DNA from: Brucella sp. BE17
GTDB lineage: Bacteria; Pseudomonadota; Alphaproteobacteria; Rhizobiales; Rhizobiaceae
Reading direction: 5' to 3'
Length of the DNA: 64,000 bases
Assembly: GCF_039545455.1 (NCBI RefSeq)
Contig: NZ_CP154467.1
Span: forward strand, 1,426,001-1,490,000
Shown piece after piece: positions 1-8,464 of the stretch. Made by a program: the position numbers and the translations under genes. The notes beneath the pieces were generated by a model. It did no database searches and had not been told where the DNA came from. It worked only from the letters and a program-made list of their open reading frames with translations. The number at the start of each line of letters is the position of its first letter. Position 1 is the first letter of the stretch.

Positions 1-1
1 C

Positions 2-130
2 GACGCCATTGAGGCGTTCAAGGACAAGGAAACCGTTCCACCGAAGTGGATCCAGACGGAATCCAAGCTTTATACGCAAGCTGACGATCCCAAGGCCGTG
101 TACGAAGCCAAAAAAGGCCTCGGTTACTGA
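2..130 (+). CDS. Sugar ABC transporter substrate-binding protein, C-terminal end (partial)
   Basis: Only the last 42 codons are inside the window, read in the frame starting at base 2 and ending in the TGA at 128-130. The visible end reads ...KWIQTES, then ...YEAKKGLGY. It is followed at once by the ATPase and two permeases of a sugar importer, so it is most likely the periplasmic binding protein of that system (YtfQ-like). That is an inference from position; 42 residues are too few to recognise the family securely. The 3' end carries a short tandem duplication that runs through the stop codon. Confidence 0.7.
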   Translation, partial: DAIEAFKDKETVPPKWIQTESKLYTQADDPKAVYEAKKGLGY

Positions 131-162
131 TCTGGGGGTTACTGATCTGGGGTTACTGATCT
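122..162 (+). repeat. 15-bp tandem duplication over a stop codon
   Basis: The unit GGTTACTGATCTGGG occurs at 122-136, again from 137 (units of 15 then 14 bases), and a third partial copy ends near 162. The first copy contains the last codons and the TGA of the binding-protein gene, so the duplicated copies lie in the spacer before the ATPase gene. Probably replication slippage. Confidence 0.9.
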
Positions 163-238
163 TCTTTCATCCGAGCTGCATAGTGCAGCCCGGATGATCC
201 CAGCAAGTCATACTGACACTATTGAACCGGAGACTGCC

Positions 239-1792
239 ATGGCACGCCCGGAAACAGGCGTTCGACCGATCGAGCCTGCGTCACTTCTTGAAGCCCGCTC
301 GATTACCAAATCCTTTTTAGGCGTGACAGCACTCGATCACGTCGATTTCGCGCTTTCTCGCGGACAAATTCACGCGCTTCTCGGCGAGAACGGCGCGGGA
401 AAATCAACACTCATCAAGATATTGACCGGTGCCTATCATGGCTTTGACGGTTCCATTGTGCTCAACGGCCAGCCAATTGCGCCCTCATCGGTCGCCGAAG
501 CGCAGGCGCTTGGCATCGGCACGGTTTATCAGGAAGTCAATCTGCTTGAAAACCTGAGCGTTGCCGAAAACCTCTATCTCGGACGACAGCCACGTCGGTT
601 CGGTCTTATCGACCGCTCCAGCATGGAAAAAGACGCAACCGTCCTGCTGGCGCGTTATGGTCTCGATATCGATGTCGGCGCACCCTTGTCGGCCTATTCC
701 GTCGCCATCCGCCAAATCATTGCCATTGCACGTGCGGTCGATCTTTCCGGCAAGGTACTGGTGCTCGACGAGCCAACCGCAAGTCTGGATGCGCGCGAAG
801 TCAAGATGCTGTTTGGCATTTTGCAGCAACTAAAAGCGCAAGGGCTTGGCATCATCATTATCACGCATTTTCTCGAACAGGTTTACGCGATTGCTGATTG
901 CGTAACCGTGTTGCGCAATGGAAAGCTTGTCGGCAGCCGTCATCTTTCGGACCTGCCGCGCACCGATCTCATTTCTATGATGCTTGGGCATCAATTGCAG
1001 GAAACGGTCAGTCGGCAACTGACCGAAGAGGTCAGCGACAATTCAACCGCCCCTATCCATTTTTCAGGCTTTGGCAAAAAGGGTAGCGTTGCGCCCTTTG
1101 ATCTTGCCATCAAACCAGGCGAAGCCATCGGCGTTGCGGGCTTACTCGGTTCAGGCCGCACCGAAACCGCACTTTTGATGTTCGGTGTGGATGATGCCGA
1201 CGCCGGCAGCCTCACCGTGGACGGTAAGGCGATAAAGCTTTCCTCACCCGTAACCGCCATTGCCGAGCGCTTTGCCTTCTGCCCCGAAGAGCGCAAGAGC
1301 GATGGCATCATCGGCGATTTTTCGGTCGCCGAAAATATTGCGCTCGCAGTCCAGGCCAAGCGCGGCTGGTCGAAACCCTTGTCCGCACGCGAAAAGGCCA
1401 CATTGGCAGAACGTTATATCAAGACACTCGACATCCGTCCGCCCGATCCCGACAAACCCATCAAGCTTCTGTCGGGCGGCAATCAGCAGAAGGCCATTCT
1501 GGCGCGCTGGCTTGCCACCGATCCGCGCCTGCTCATTCTCGATGAGCCGACGCGCGGCATCGATATCGGCGCCCATGCAGAAATCCTCAAACTCATCGGG
1601 GAACTCTGCGCGCAAGGCATGTCGCTGGTCATCATCTCCTCGGAATTCGAGGAACTGGCCGCCGTTGCCAATCGTGTGGTGGTGCTTTCCGATCGCCGCC
1701 ACATCGCGGAACTTAACGGCACACAAATCACCGCCGACAATATCGTGCGCGCAATTGCCGAAACCGGCCCCGCAAATGAGGCCGCTGCATGA
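239..1792 (+). CDS. ytfR: Sugar ABC transporter ATP-binding protein (YtfR-like)
   Basis: Cytoplasmic ATPase that drives a carbohydrate importer of the ribose/galactofuranose class. It has two fused nucleotide-binding domains, as all members of this class do. The first has Walker A GENGAGKST (about residues 49-57) and Walker B ending LDEPTASLD. The second has the usual degenerate Walker A (GSGRTE), an LSGGNQQK signature and LDEPTRGID. From ATG 239 the protein has 517 residues, close to the family's 500. ATG 194 is in frame, but GGAG sits eight bases before 239, so I prefer 239. The end overlaps the next gene by four bases (ATGA). The real sugar is unknown; galactofuranose is known only for the E. 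coli YtfQRT-YjfF system. Confidence 0.88.
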   Translation: MARPETGVRPIEPASLLEARSITKSFLGVTALDHVDFALSRGQIHALLGENGAGKSTLIKILTGAYHGFDGSIVLNGQPIAPSSVAEAQALGIGTVYQEVNLLENLSVAENLYLGRQPRRFGLIDRSSMEKDATVLLARYGLDIDVGAPLSAYSVAIRQIIAIARAVDLSGKVLVLDEPTASLDAREVKMLFGILQQLKAQGLGIIIITHFLEQVYAIADCVTVLRNGKLVGSRHLSDLPRTDLISMMLGHQLQETVSRQLTEEVSDNSTAPIHFSGFGKKGSVAPFDLAIKPGEAIGVAGLLGSGRTETALLMFGVDDADAGSLTVDGKAIKLSSPVTAIAERFAFCPEERKSDGIIGDFSVAENIALAVQAKRGWSKPLSAREKATLAERYIKTLDIRPPDPDKPIKLLSGGNQQKAILARWLATDPRLLILDEPTRGIDIGAHAEILKLIGELCAQGMSLVIISSEFEELAAVANRVVVLSDRRHIAELNGTQITADNIVRAIAETGPANEAAA

Positions 1793-2805
1793 TGACATCT
1801 ATTGGTAGAAAACTGAAAAGGCTAAGCCCGCAACTCGCAGCGCTAGCGCTCATTCTGGCAGCAAACACCATCATCTCGCCAGGCTTTTTGAATATATCGT
1901 TCCAGAATGGGCGCCTCTACGGCAGTCTGATCGATATTCTCGTGCGTGCGGCACCCGTTGCAATCCTCGCCATCGGCATGACATTGGTCATCGCCACACG
2001 CGGCATCGACCTTTCGGTCGGCGCGGTCATGGCGATCAGCGGTGCGACGGCAGCCTCGCTCATCGTCGCAGGCTATCCGCTCGCTATTATCATTCCCGTG
2101 GCCCTCGGCACGGGGCTTTTATGCGGGTTGTGGAACGGCTTTCTCGTTGCCGTCTTCGACATTCAACCGATCATCGCAACGCTTATCCTGATGGTGGCCG
2201 GACGCGGTATTGCGCAGTTGATCACCGAAGGCGTGATCCTCACCTTCAACAATGATTCCTTTGCAGCGCTGGGTTCCGGATCATTCTTAGGCATGCCTCT
2301 CCCTGTACTGATCTGGATTTTTGCAGGGCTTGCCGTGGGACTGATCGTGCGTTCCACAGCGCTCGGTTTTCTGATCGAGGCTACCGGCATCAACCGCCGA
2401 GCGGCAATGCTGGCAGGTGTCAAGGCGCGGTTTCTTTTGTTCAGCGTCTATGCCGTGTCAGGACTGGGAGCAGCACTTGCAGGACTGATCGCCACTGCCG
2501 ACATCCGGGGTGCCGATGCCAATAATGCCGGTCTGTGGCTTGAACTCGACGCTATTCTCGCGGTCGTCATTGGCGGCACATCGCTGAATGGCGGACGCTT
2601 CTCGATCATGGCTTCCTTGCTGGGAGCGCTCATCATCCAGTCGATCAATACCGGCATTCTGATGGCTGGCTTTCCGCCGGAATTCAACCTGATCATCAAG
2701 GCAGGCATTATCATCATCGTTTTGACCTTCCAGTCGCCAGCTCTGGTACACCTCATCACCTTCCTGCGCTTCGAGCGCAAAAAACAGACGGGAGCACGAT
2801 CATGA
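1789..2805 (+). CDS. ytfT: Sugar ABC transporter permease (YtfT-like)
   Basis: Inner-membrane permease of the BPD_transp_2 (ribose RbsC) family, 338 residues with many hydrophobic segments. The family signature is visible around residues 64-80 (GMTLVIATRGIDLSVGA), which holds the conserved GIDLSVG box. The start overlaps the ATPase stop and the end overlaps the next permease by four bases, so the genes are translationally coupled. Two different permeases in a row is the arrangement of E. coli ytfT-yjfF, which form a heterodimeric channel. The symbol is given by order and similarity; substrate not established. Confidence 0.85.
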   Translation: MMTSIGRKLKRLSPQLAALALILAANTIISPGFLNISFQNGRLYGSLIDILVRAAPVAILAIGMTLVIATRGIDLSVGAVMAISGATAASLIVAGYPLAIIIPVALGTGLLCGLWNGFLVAVFDIQPIIATLILMVAGRGIAQLITEGVILTFNNDSFAALGSGSFLGMPLPVLIWIFAGLAVGLIVRSTALGFLIEATGINRRAAMLAGVKARFLLFSVYAVSGLGAALAGLIATADIRGADANNAGLWLELDAILAVVIGGTSLNGGRFSIMASLLGALIIQSINTGILMAGFPPEFNLIIKAGIIIIVLTFQSPALVHLITFLRFERKKQTGARS

Positions 2806-3788
2806 GAGTGCTTCGCAATTTGCCGTTTCTCACCACGGTGGCAATTTTTCTGCTCGCCTACGCGCTCTGCGTCATCCAGTTTCCAAACATGCTCTCGACG
2901 CGGGTGATTGGCAATCTTTTGACCGACAACGCTTTTCTCGGCATCGCGGCGGTGGGTATGACATTCGTGATCCTGTCGGGCGGCATTGATCTCTCGGTCG
3001 GCTCGGTGATTGCCTTCACCAGCGTTTTCGTCGCCGTAACCGTCGGCCAGCTCGGCCTGCATCCGCTCATCGCCTTCGCGCTCATTCTGGTGATTGCCGC
3101 CCTTTTTGGGGCATGGATGGGCATGATGATCCATTATCTTGGTATCCCGCCTTTTGTAGCAACGCTTGCGGGCATGTTTCTGGCGCGTGGCGCCGCCTTC
3201 CTGATTTCGACGCAATCCGTGCCGATCTCCCATCCTTTCTTCAACACATTGCAGGGATTGTATTTCCGCCTGCCCGGCGGCGGGCGGCTGACTTTCATCG
3301 CCATGCTGATGCTGGCGATCTTCATCATTGGCGGCATCATCGCGCATCGCACGCGTTTTGGGGCCAACATCTATGCGCTGGGCGGCAATGCGCAATCAGC
3401 AGAACTGATGGGGGTTCCAATCGCGCGCACCACCATCGGTATTTACACGATGTCGGGGCTTCTTTCGGGCCTCGCGGGCATCGTCTATACGCTCTACACC
3501 TCGTCGGGCTATTCACTGGCAACGGTGGGCGTTGAACTCGACGCCATTGCCTCGGTCGTCATCGGCGGCACGCTTTTGACCGGTGGCGCCGGGCTTGTGG
3601 CCGGAACTTTCGTCGGTATTTTGATCCAGGGGCTGATACAAACCTATATTGTTTTTGACGGAACCCTGTCTTCATGGTGGACAAAAATTGCAATCGGCAT
3701 ATTGCTCTTCCTGTTCATTGCGCTACAGCGGGGACTTGTGTGGTTTTCCGATTTGAGAATAGCTCGGCAACGCATGAGGGAGGCCTGA
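2802..3788 (+). CDS. yjfF: Sugar ABC transporter permease (YjfF-like)
   Basis: Second membrane subunit of the importer, 328 residues, again with the RbsC-family box (LSGGIDLSVGSV, about residues 58-69) and hydrophobic helices throughout. It starts inside the stop region of the previous permease (ATGA overlap), and the regulator gene begins two bases after its stop. The pair differ clearly from each other in sequence, as expected for a heterodimeric permease rather than a recent duplication. Together with the genes upstream it makes a complete importer: binding protein, ATPase and two permeases. Confidence 0.85.
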   Translation: MRVLRNLPFLTTVAIFLLAYALCVIQFPNMLSTRVIGNLLTDNAFLGIAAVGMTFVILSGGIDLSVGSVIAFTSVFVAVTVGQLGLHPLIAFALILVIAALFGAWMGMMIHYLGIPPFVATLAGMFLARGAAFLISTQSVPISHPFFNTLQGLYFRLPGGGRLTFIAMLMLAIFIIGGIIAHRTRFGANIYALGGNAQSAELMGVPIARTTIGIYTMSGLLSGLAGIVYTLYTSSGYSLATVGVELDAIASVVIGGTLLTGGAGLVAGTFVGILIQGLIQTYIVFDGTLSSWWTKIAIGILLFLFIALQRGLVWFSDLRIARQRMREA

Positions 3789-3789
3789 A

Positions 3790-4515
3790 TTGGGACTACT
3801 GGAGACAGCGATAACCGGGCGCAAGCGGCATAACAGCCACGCCATTGTCGTGGGTGATCTGGGGCGCGGGATTGTCGCAGGAACGATTGCGGAAGATTCG
3901 ATCCTTCCCGGCGATAATGAATTGTCGCTGCGCTTCGGGGTTTCGCGCACGGTTTTGCGTGAAGCAATGAAGACACTGGCCGCCAAGCGGCTGATTGAAC
4001 CCAAGGCCAAGGTTGGCACCCGGGTTCTGGGTCATGAAAGCTGGAATTTCTTTGACCCCGATGTCCTGACATGGCGTTTTGAAGCAGGCTTTGACGAGGA
4101 TTTCGTCGATCATCTGGCTGAGATGCGTATGGCGCTGGAACCTGCAGCAGCCGCAGCGGCTGCAGAGCGCGCCAGCAGCGATGAATTTGTCGAACTTTAT
4201 GCACTGGCAGAAAAATTCGATAATCCGGATCACACGCCCGAATCGATTGCCAATGTCGATCTGGAATTCCATCTCGCAATCGCTCGCATGTCGGGCAACC
4301 CGTTCATGCGCTCCGTCAGCGGTCTGATCGAAGCTGCCCTGGCGATTTCGTTCAAACTGTCATCGCCTGCCGCATCACGGGAAGGCATTGCAGAATGTGC
4401 CGCCAATCATTTGCGCATTGCCCATGCTATTGCATCGCGTAATCCGCAAAAAGCGCGTGCGGCTATGGAAAGCGTCATCCAGGTTGGCGTCGAACGCATC
4501 CGCGAAGCAATCTGA
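3790..4515 (+). CDS. GntR-family transcriptional regulator, FCD (FadR-type) C-domain
   Basis: DNA-binding regulator of 241 residues. The N-terminal winged helix is recognisable at about residues 35-75 (LPGDNELSLRFGVSRTVLREAMKTL, quoted only in part: ...SRTVLREAMKTL), with the standard GntR recognition helix. The C-terminal half is a helical FCD ligand-binding domain with the metal-binding-type histidines (LEFHLAIARMSGN). The start is TTG 3790, supported by GGGAGG six to seven bases upstream; no better ATG exists. It is the last gene of the sugar-transport operon, so it probably senses the transported sugar or a breakdown product and controls this operon. That role is inferred. Confidence 0.88.
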   Translation: MGLLETAITGRKRHNSHAIVVGDLGRGIVAGTIAEDSILPGDNELSLRFGVSRTVLREAMKTLAAKRLIEPKAKVGTRVLGHESWNFFDPDVLTWRFEAGFDEDFVDHLAEMRMALEPAAAAAAAERASSDEFVELYALAEKFDNPDHTPESIANVDLEFHLAIARMSGNPFMRSVSGLIEAALAISFKLSSPAASREGIAECAANHLRIAHAIASRNPQKARAAMESVIQVGVERIREAI

Positions 4516-4530
4516 GGCAGGAGTTTCACT

Positions 4531-5337
4531 CTACGCAATCCGGTCGATCAGGGTCATCGCGGCTTGCGGATTATGCGCCTTGTAACCGCTGATGATATAG
4601 AGAAAGACGTCGCGTGCGACGTTATCGGGAATGGGCGGCGTCAAACTTTTCATGCTATCGGGTACGTGACCGACGGCAATCGCATGAGCACGCTTTGCCC
4701 ACTGATCAAGCCGTTCATCATTATAGCCTTTCGATTCGCGCTGCGTCGTACCCATGATACGCAGATAGGCGAAAGGCGCAGTCATATCGGCAAATTGCGG
4801 AAAATCACTGTCACCGGCGATCACCACCGCCACACCATATTTTCGCAGCAAGGCGATGAAATTCGTTGAATTGAAACTGTCATGGCGCACTTCGACAGCA
4901 TGACGCAGATCAATGCCATCGACGGATTTGGGCAGCAATTTCAAAAATGCCTCGAAATCAACTGGATCAAATTTCTTGGTTGCCATGAACTGCCAGTTGA
5001 TGACGCCGAGCTTTTCCTTGAGTTCTGTCACCCCGCCAGTCAGAAACTTTTCGATGCTGGCACCTGCTTCTGCCAACACGCGGCGATTGGTGGAAAAGCG
5101 CGGCGCTTTGAGCGAAAACACAAAGCCGTCAGGCGTTTCATCACGCCATCGTGCGAAAGTCTGCGGTTTCTGCGGACCATAATAGGTTGAATTGACCTCA
5201 ATGGAGGTGAGCTTGCCTGATGCATATTCGAGCTGACGCTTTTTGGCGAGTTTTTCTGGATAAAAGCTTTCATCCCACGGCTCATAGGCCCAGCCGCCGA
5301 TCCCGACATATATTTTACCTTTATCCACCCTAGTCAT
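4531..5337 (-). CDS. DUF72 family protein (YecE-like)
   Basis: 268-residue protein of the DUF72 family, a TIM-barrel fold of unknown biochemical role. The typical start GIGGWAYEPW (about residues 13-22), the EVNSTYY motif (about 48-54) and the WRDETPDGFVFSLKAPR stretch are all present. ATG 5337 is preceded by GGGAGGGG. It converges on the GntR regulator with a 15-base gap and is divergent from the thiamine-diphosphate enzyme, with a 128-base shared promoter region. Its function cannot be told from sequence. Confidence 0.88.
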   Translation of the reverse strand: MTRVDKGKIYVGIGGWAYEPWDESFYPEKLAKKRQLEYASGKLTSIEVNSTYYGPQKPQTFARWRDETPDGFVFSLKAPRFSTNRRVLAEAGASIEKFLTGGVTELKEKLGVINWQFMATKKFDPVDFEAFLKLLPKSVDGIDLRHAVEVRHDSFNSTNFIALLRKYGVAVVIAGDSDFPQFADMTAPFAYLRIMGTTQRESKGYNDERLDQWAKRAHAIAVGHVPDSMKSLTPPIPDNVARDVFLYIISGYKAHNPQAAMTLIDRIA

Positions 5338-5465
5338 TGGCCCCTCCCGCCATACCTTTGCAACATAAGATCATCTGATTTGGTCATTATGTGTGCTCCG
5401 TGCTCATATGCATATAGTCACGATATCAACATGCTAATCATACTAACATGGGAGAATCCGGCCCG

Positions 5466-7154
5466 ATGACAAGCCAATCCAATTCGCGCCACGGTGGTCA
5501 GGTTTTGGTGGATGCATTACGCATTCACGGCGTGAAACGCGTTTTCTGTGTTCCGGGCGAAAGTTATCTGGCAGCGCTCGACGCCTTTTACGATGTTCAC
5601 GATGAAATCGACCTGATCGTCTGCCGTCAGGAGGGCGGTGCCGCCTATATGGCCGAAGCTTATGGCAAGATGACCGGAAAACCCGGCATCTGCTTCGTCA
5701 CGCGTGGACCGGGCGCGACCAATGCATCCATCGGTGTGCATACCGCCTTTCAGGATTCGACACCCATGCTGTTGTTCATCGGGCAGGTGGCGAGCGATCA
5801 GGTCGAGCGCGAGGCTTTTCAGGAAATTGATTACCGTCGAATGTTCGGCCAGATGGCCAAATGGGTTGTACAGATTGATGATGCGGCACGTATTCCCGAA
5901 CTTGTTTCCCAAGCCTTTCATCGCGCCGTCAATGGACGCCCCGGCCCGGTCGTGGTGGCGCTGCCCGAAGACATGCTGAGCGCATATGCAACGGTTGACG
6001 ATGCCCCCGCCTATAAGCTTGTCGAGATGCATCCCGGTGCAGAGCAATTACAGGATATGGCAAACCGCATCGAGAAAGCCGAACGCCCGCTGATGATTGT
6101 CGGCGGTGGCGGCTGGAACAGCGAAGCGGTCGCAAATTTACAGACATTCGCAGAAAACATGCATCTGCCGGTCGCGACCTCGATCCGCTGTCAGGACATG
6201 TTCGACAATACGCATCCGCTTTATGCCGGTGAAATGGGCACCTCAATCAGCCCAAAACTGGCACAGCGCGTGCGCGATGCCGATCTTCTGGTGGTGGTCG
6301 GTGCTCGTCTGGGCGAAATGACCACACAGGGCTATGAACTCATAGATATTCCGGTACCAAAACAAAAGCTCATCCATATTCATCCCGGCGCGGAAGAACT
6401 GGGCCGCGTCTATCATGCCGACCTTCCGATCAATGCCAGCATGCCCGCCTTTGCGCGCGCAAGCGCAACCCTGCCAGCTCTTTCAGATCCCCGCGCAAAA
6501 GCATGGGCTGCAAGCGTCAATGCCGATTATCGCGCCAATATAGAAACGCCGACGATTCCTGGGCCTGTCCAGATGGGAGAGATCATGGCATGGCTGCGCG
6601 AACATTTGCCAAGTGACGCCATCATCACCAATGGTGCAGGCAATTACTCGGCATGGCCGCACCGCTTCTATCAGTATCGCACCTATCGCAGTCAATTGGC
6701 ACCGACCAACGGTTCGATGGGGTACGGCGTGCCCGCAGCCGTTGCGGCAAAACTCACCGATCCCAAACGCACGGTAGTGGCTTTTGCCGGTGACGGCTGT
6801 TTTCTCATGAACGGACAGGAACTAGCGACCGCCGCACAATATGGCGCCAACGCCATCTTTATCGTCATCAATAACGGTATGTACGGCACCATCCGCATGC
6901 ATCAGGAGCGCAATTATCCCGGTCGCGTATCGGGAACCGACCTTGCCAACCCAGACTTTGCAAGCCTCGCGCGCGCCTATGGGTTGCACGGCGAAACCGT
7001 CGAAAACACCGGTGATTTCGCACCCGCCTTTGAGCGGTGCGAACATTCGGGCAAGCCTGCGCTGATTGAAATTCGCATTGATCCCGAAGCACTGTCTCCT
7101 AAAATGTCGTTGAGCGAGATGCGTGAGCAAGGACTGGCAAAAAAGAAGCAATAA
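5466..7154 (+). CDS. Thiamine-diphosphate-dependent enzyme, acetolactate-synthase-like
   Basis: 562-residue enzyme with the three-domain layout of the acetolactate synthase/benzoylformate decarboxylase superfamily: N-terminal pyrimidine-binding domain with the catalytic Glu in CRQEGGAAYMAEAYGK (about residues 54-69), central domain, and C-terminal domain with the TPP motif GDGCFLMNGQEL ... INN. ATG 5466 is preferred to ATG 5448 because GGAGA lies ten bases upstream. No regulatory subunit gene (ilvH) is next to it, so it is probably not the biosynthetic IlvB; a decarboxylase or carboligase of a catabolic route is as likely. Exact substrate unknown. Confidence 0.85.
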   Translation: MTSQSNSRHGGQVLVDALRIHGVKRVFCVPGESYLAALDAFYDVHDEIDLIVCRQEGGAAYMAEAYGKMTGKPGICFVTRGPGATNASIGVHTAFQDSTPMLLFIGQVASDQVEREAFQEIDYRRMFGQMAKWVVQIDDAARIPELVSQAFHRAVNGRPGPVVVALPEDMLSAYATVDDAPAYKLVEMHPGAEQLQDMANRIEKAERPLMIVGGGGWNSEAVANLQTFAENMHLPVATSIRCQDMFDNTHPLYAGEMGTSISPKLAQRVRDADLLVVVGARLGEMTTQGYELIDIPVPKQKLIHIHPGAEELGRVYHADLPINASMPAFARASATLPALSDPRAKAWAASVNADYRANIETPTIPGPVQMGEIMAWLREHLPSDAIITNGAGNYSAWPHRFYQYRTYRSQLAPTNGSMGYGVPAAVAAKLTDPKRTVVAFAGDGCFLMNGQELATAAQYGANAIFIVINNGMYGTIRMHQERNYPGRVSGTDLANPDFASLARAYGLHGETVENTGDFAPAFERCEHSGKPALIEIRIDPEALSPKMSLSEMREQGLAKKKQ

Positions 7155-7432
7155 GCACCAGTTCGCAGAAGGGGCTTATCTACAATATGTAAAACCTCTT
7201 CAGGCAGCTTGGATTGGCACACAATGTGGAAATGACAATTCGCTCTTGTTTACGCGAACGCAATTTAAGATGTGTTTATGCGCGGTTTTGTGAAATAATT
7301 TTCCTTGTTTATTCTCTGACAAACAGGAATGATCGGCTTTAAGGAGGGCTGGGGAGAAAGATCATCTCGTTGATTGCAACGGGGATCACATCCGGGACCG
7401 GCTTTCCATATCATTGAACAAGGAAAACAAAC
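7155..7432 (+). other. Intergenic leader before metQ, unrecognised
   Basis: 278 bases between the TPP enzyme and metQ. It contains local inverted repeats (for example TTGTTT...AAACA near 7304-7327 and ATGATC...GATCAT near 7329-7365) and a purine-rich AAGGAGGGCTGGGGAG tract around 7342 that is not next to a start codon. I could not match it to a known SAM riboswitch class. It presumably holds the promoter of the methionine transporter. Confidence 0.4.
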
Positions 7433-8269
7433 ATGTCGTCAGTCCTTTCCCGTTACACGCTGACCCGCCGCGCTGGCTTAAAAGCTCTCGTCTTCACCGC
7501 CGCAGCGCTCACCATCAGTTTTGCGCCCGCACCGAGCCACGCAGAAGACAAAACCCTCAAGGTCGGCATCATGGGCGGTGAGGACGAAGACGTCTGGAAA
7601 ATCGTTGCCGAGGAAGCCAAGAAGCAGGGCCTCATTATCGAGCGCGTCACCTTCAACGATTATAACCAGCCCAATGAGGCGCTTGAGCGCAAGGAAATCG
7701 ACGCCAACGCTTTCCAGCACAAGCCGTTTCTCGATGAGCAGATCAAGCAGCACGGCTACAAAATCAGCGTCGCCGGTTACACTGCCGTCTGGCCGATCGG
7801 CATTTATTCACGCAAGCATAAAAGCCTTGATGAATTGAAGGAAGGGGCTGTTGTCGGCATTCCCAATGATCCATCCAACGAAGGCCGTGCGCTGCGCGTG
7901 CTGGAGGAAAAGGGGCTGATCAAGCTTAAGCCCGATGCAGGCATTCTGGCAACGCCTATCGATATTGCCGAGAACCCCAAGAAGATCGAAATCAAGGAAC
8001 TCGACGCCGGTGTCGTTGGCCGTTCCATTGACGATCTTGATGCGGCAATCGTCAATAATGACTGGGCTGCCAAAGCGGGCCTTAAAAAGGAAGAAGCCAT
8101 CGGCTGGGAATCGAACGAAAACAATCCCTACAACAACTTCATCGCCGTGCGCACGGAAGATGCGGATGCGGATTGGGTGAAGAAGCTTGTCGCTTCTTTC
8201 CAGAACGATGCTGTGAAGGCCGAACTCGACCGCGCCTATAAGGGTACGGGCATTCCGGCCTGGAAATAA
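7433..8269 (+). CDS. metQ: Methionine ABC transporter substrate-binding protein (MetQ/NlpA family)
   Basis: Periplasmic binding protein of 278 residues for D/L-methionine or a related substrate. After a signal peptide ending near SHAED (residue 38) comes the NlpA fold beginning LKVGIMGGEDEDVW. The motif FQHKPFLDEQIKQHGYK (about residues 95-111) is typical. The signal peptide carries TRRAGLK at about residues 11-17, which resembles a twin-arginine motif, and has no lipobox cysteine, so this member seems to be soluble rather than a lipoprotein. AAGGAAAAC precedes ATG 7433. metN and metI follow. Confidence 0.9.
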   Translation: MSSVLSRYTLTRRAGLKALVFTAAALTISFAPAPSHAEDKTLKVGIMGGEDEDVWKIVAEEAKKQGLIIERVTFNDYNQPNEALERKEIDANAFQHKPFLDEQIKQHGYKISVAGYTAVWPIGIYSRKHKSLDELKEGAVVGIPNDPSNEGRALRVLEEKGLIKLKPDAGILATPIDIAENPKKIEIKELDAGVVGRSIDDLDAAIVNNDWAAKAGLKKEEAIGWESNENNPYNNFIAVRTEDADADWVKKLVASFQNDAVKAELDRAYKGTGIPAWK

Positions 8270-8291
8270 ACAATCGAAACGAATGAAAGAC

Positions 8292-8325
8292 CGCGCCGGG
8301 AACCACTTTCCGGCGCGACTTTTAT
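8292..8325 (+). terminator. Hairpin with T-rich tail after metQ
   Basis: An eight-base perfect GC stem (CGCGCCGG at 8292-8299 with CCGGCGCG at 8310-8317), extendable by G-T and A-T pairs, followed by ACTTTTATT. It lies 23 bases after the metQ stop and 140 bases before metN. It could be a partial terminator giving more binding protein than ATPase and permease. Confidence 0.75.
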
Positions 8326-8464
8326 TGACGTGCCGACAAAAATTGCCCAAAAGCATCGCCAACGGTTTGGCGCTTGCCTTGGCCGCCTTAATCTTTTCCT
8401 GAAACCGTATTGAAACCGGTAGCCGCTGTTCAAACCGGCATATCAACACACAGAAGAAACAACC

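Noticed and set aside
2448..3395. A 315-codon minus-strand frame opposite the two sugar permeases
   Set aside because: Highly charged, low-complexity product from antisense of membrane-helix codons. No family match.
7155..7432. SAM riboswitch upstream of metQ
   Set aside because: I could not place the conserved core of SAM-I, SAM-II or SAM-V in the sequence. Kept only as an unclassified leader.
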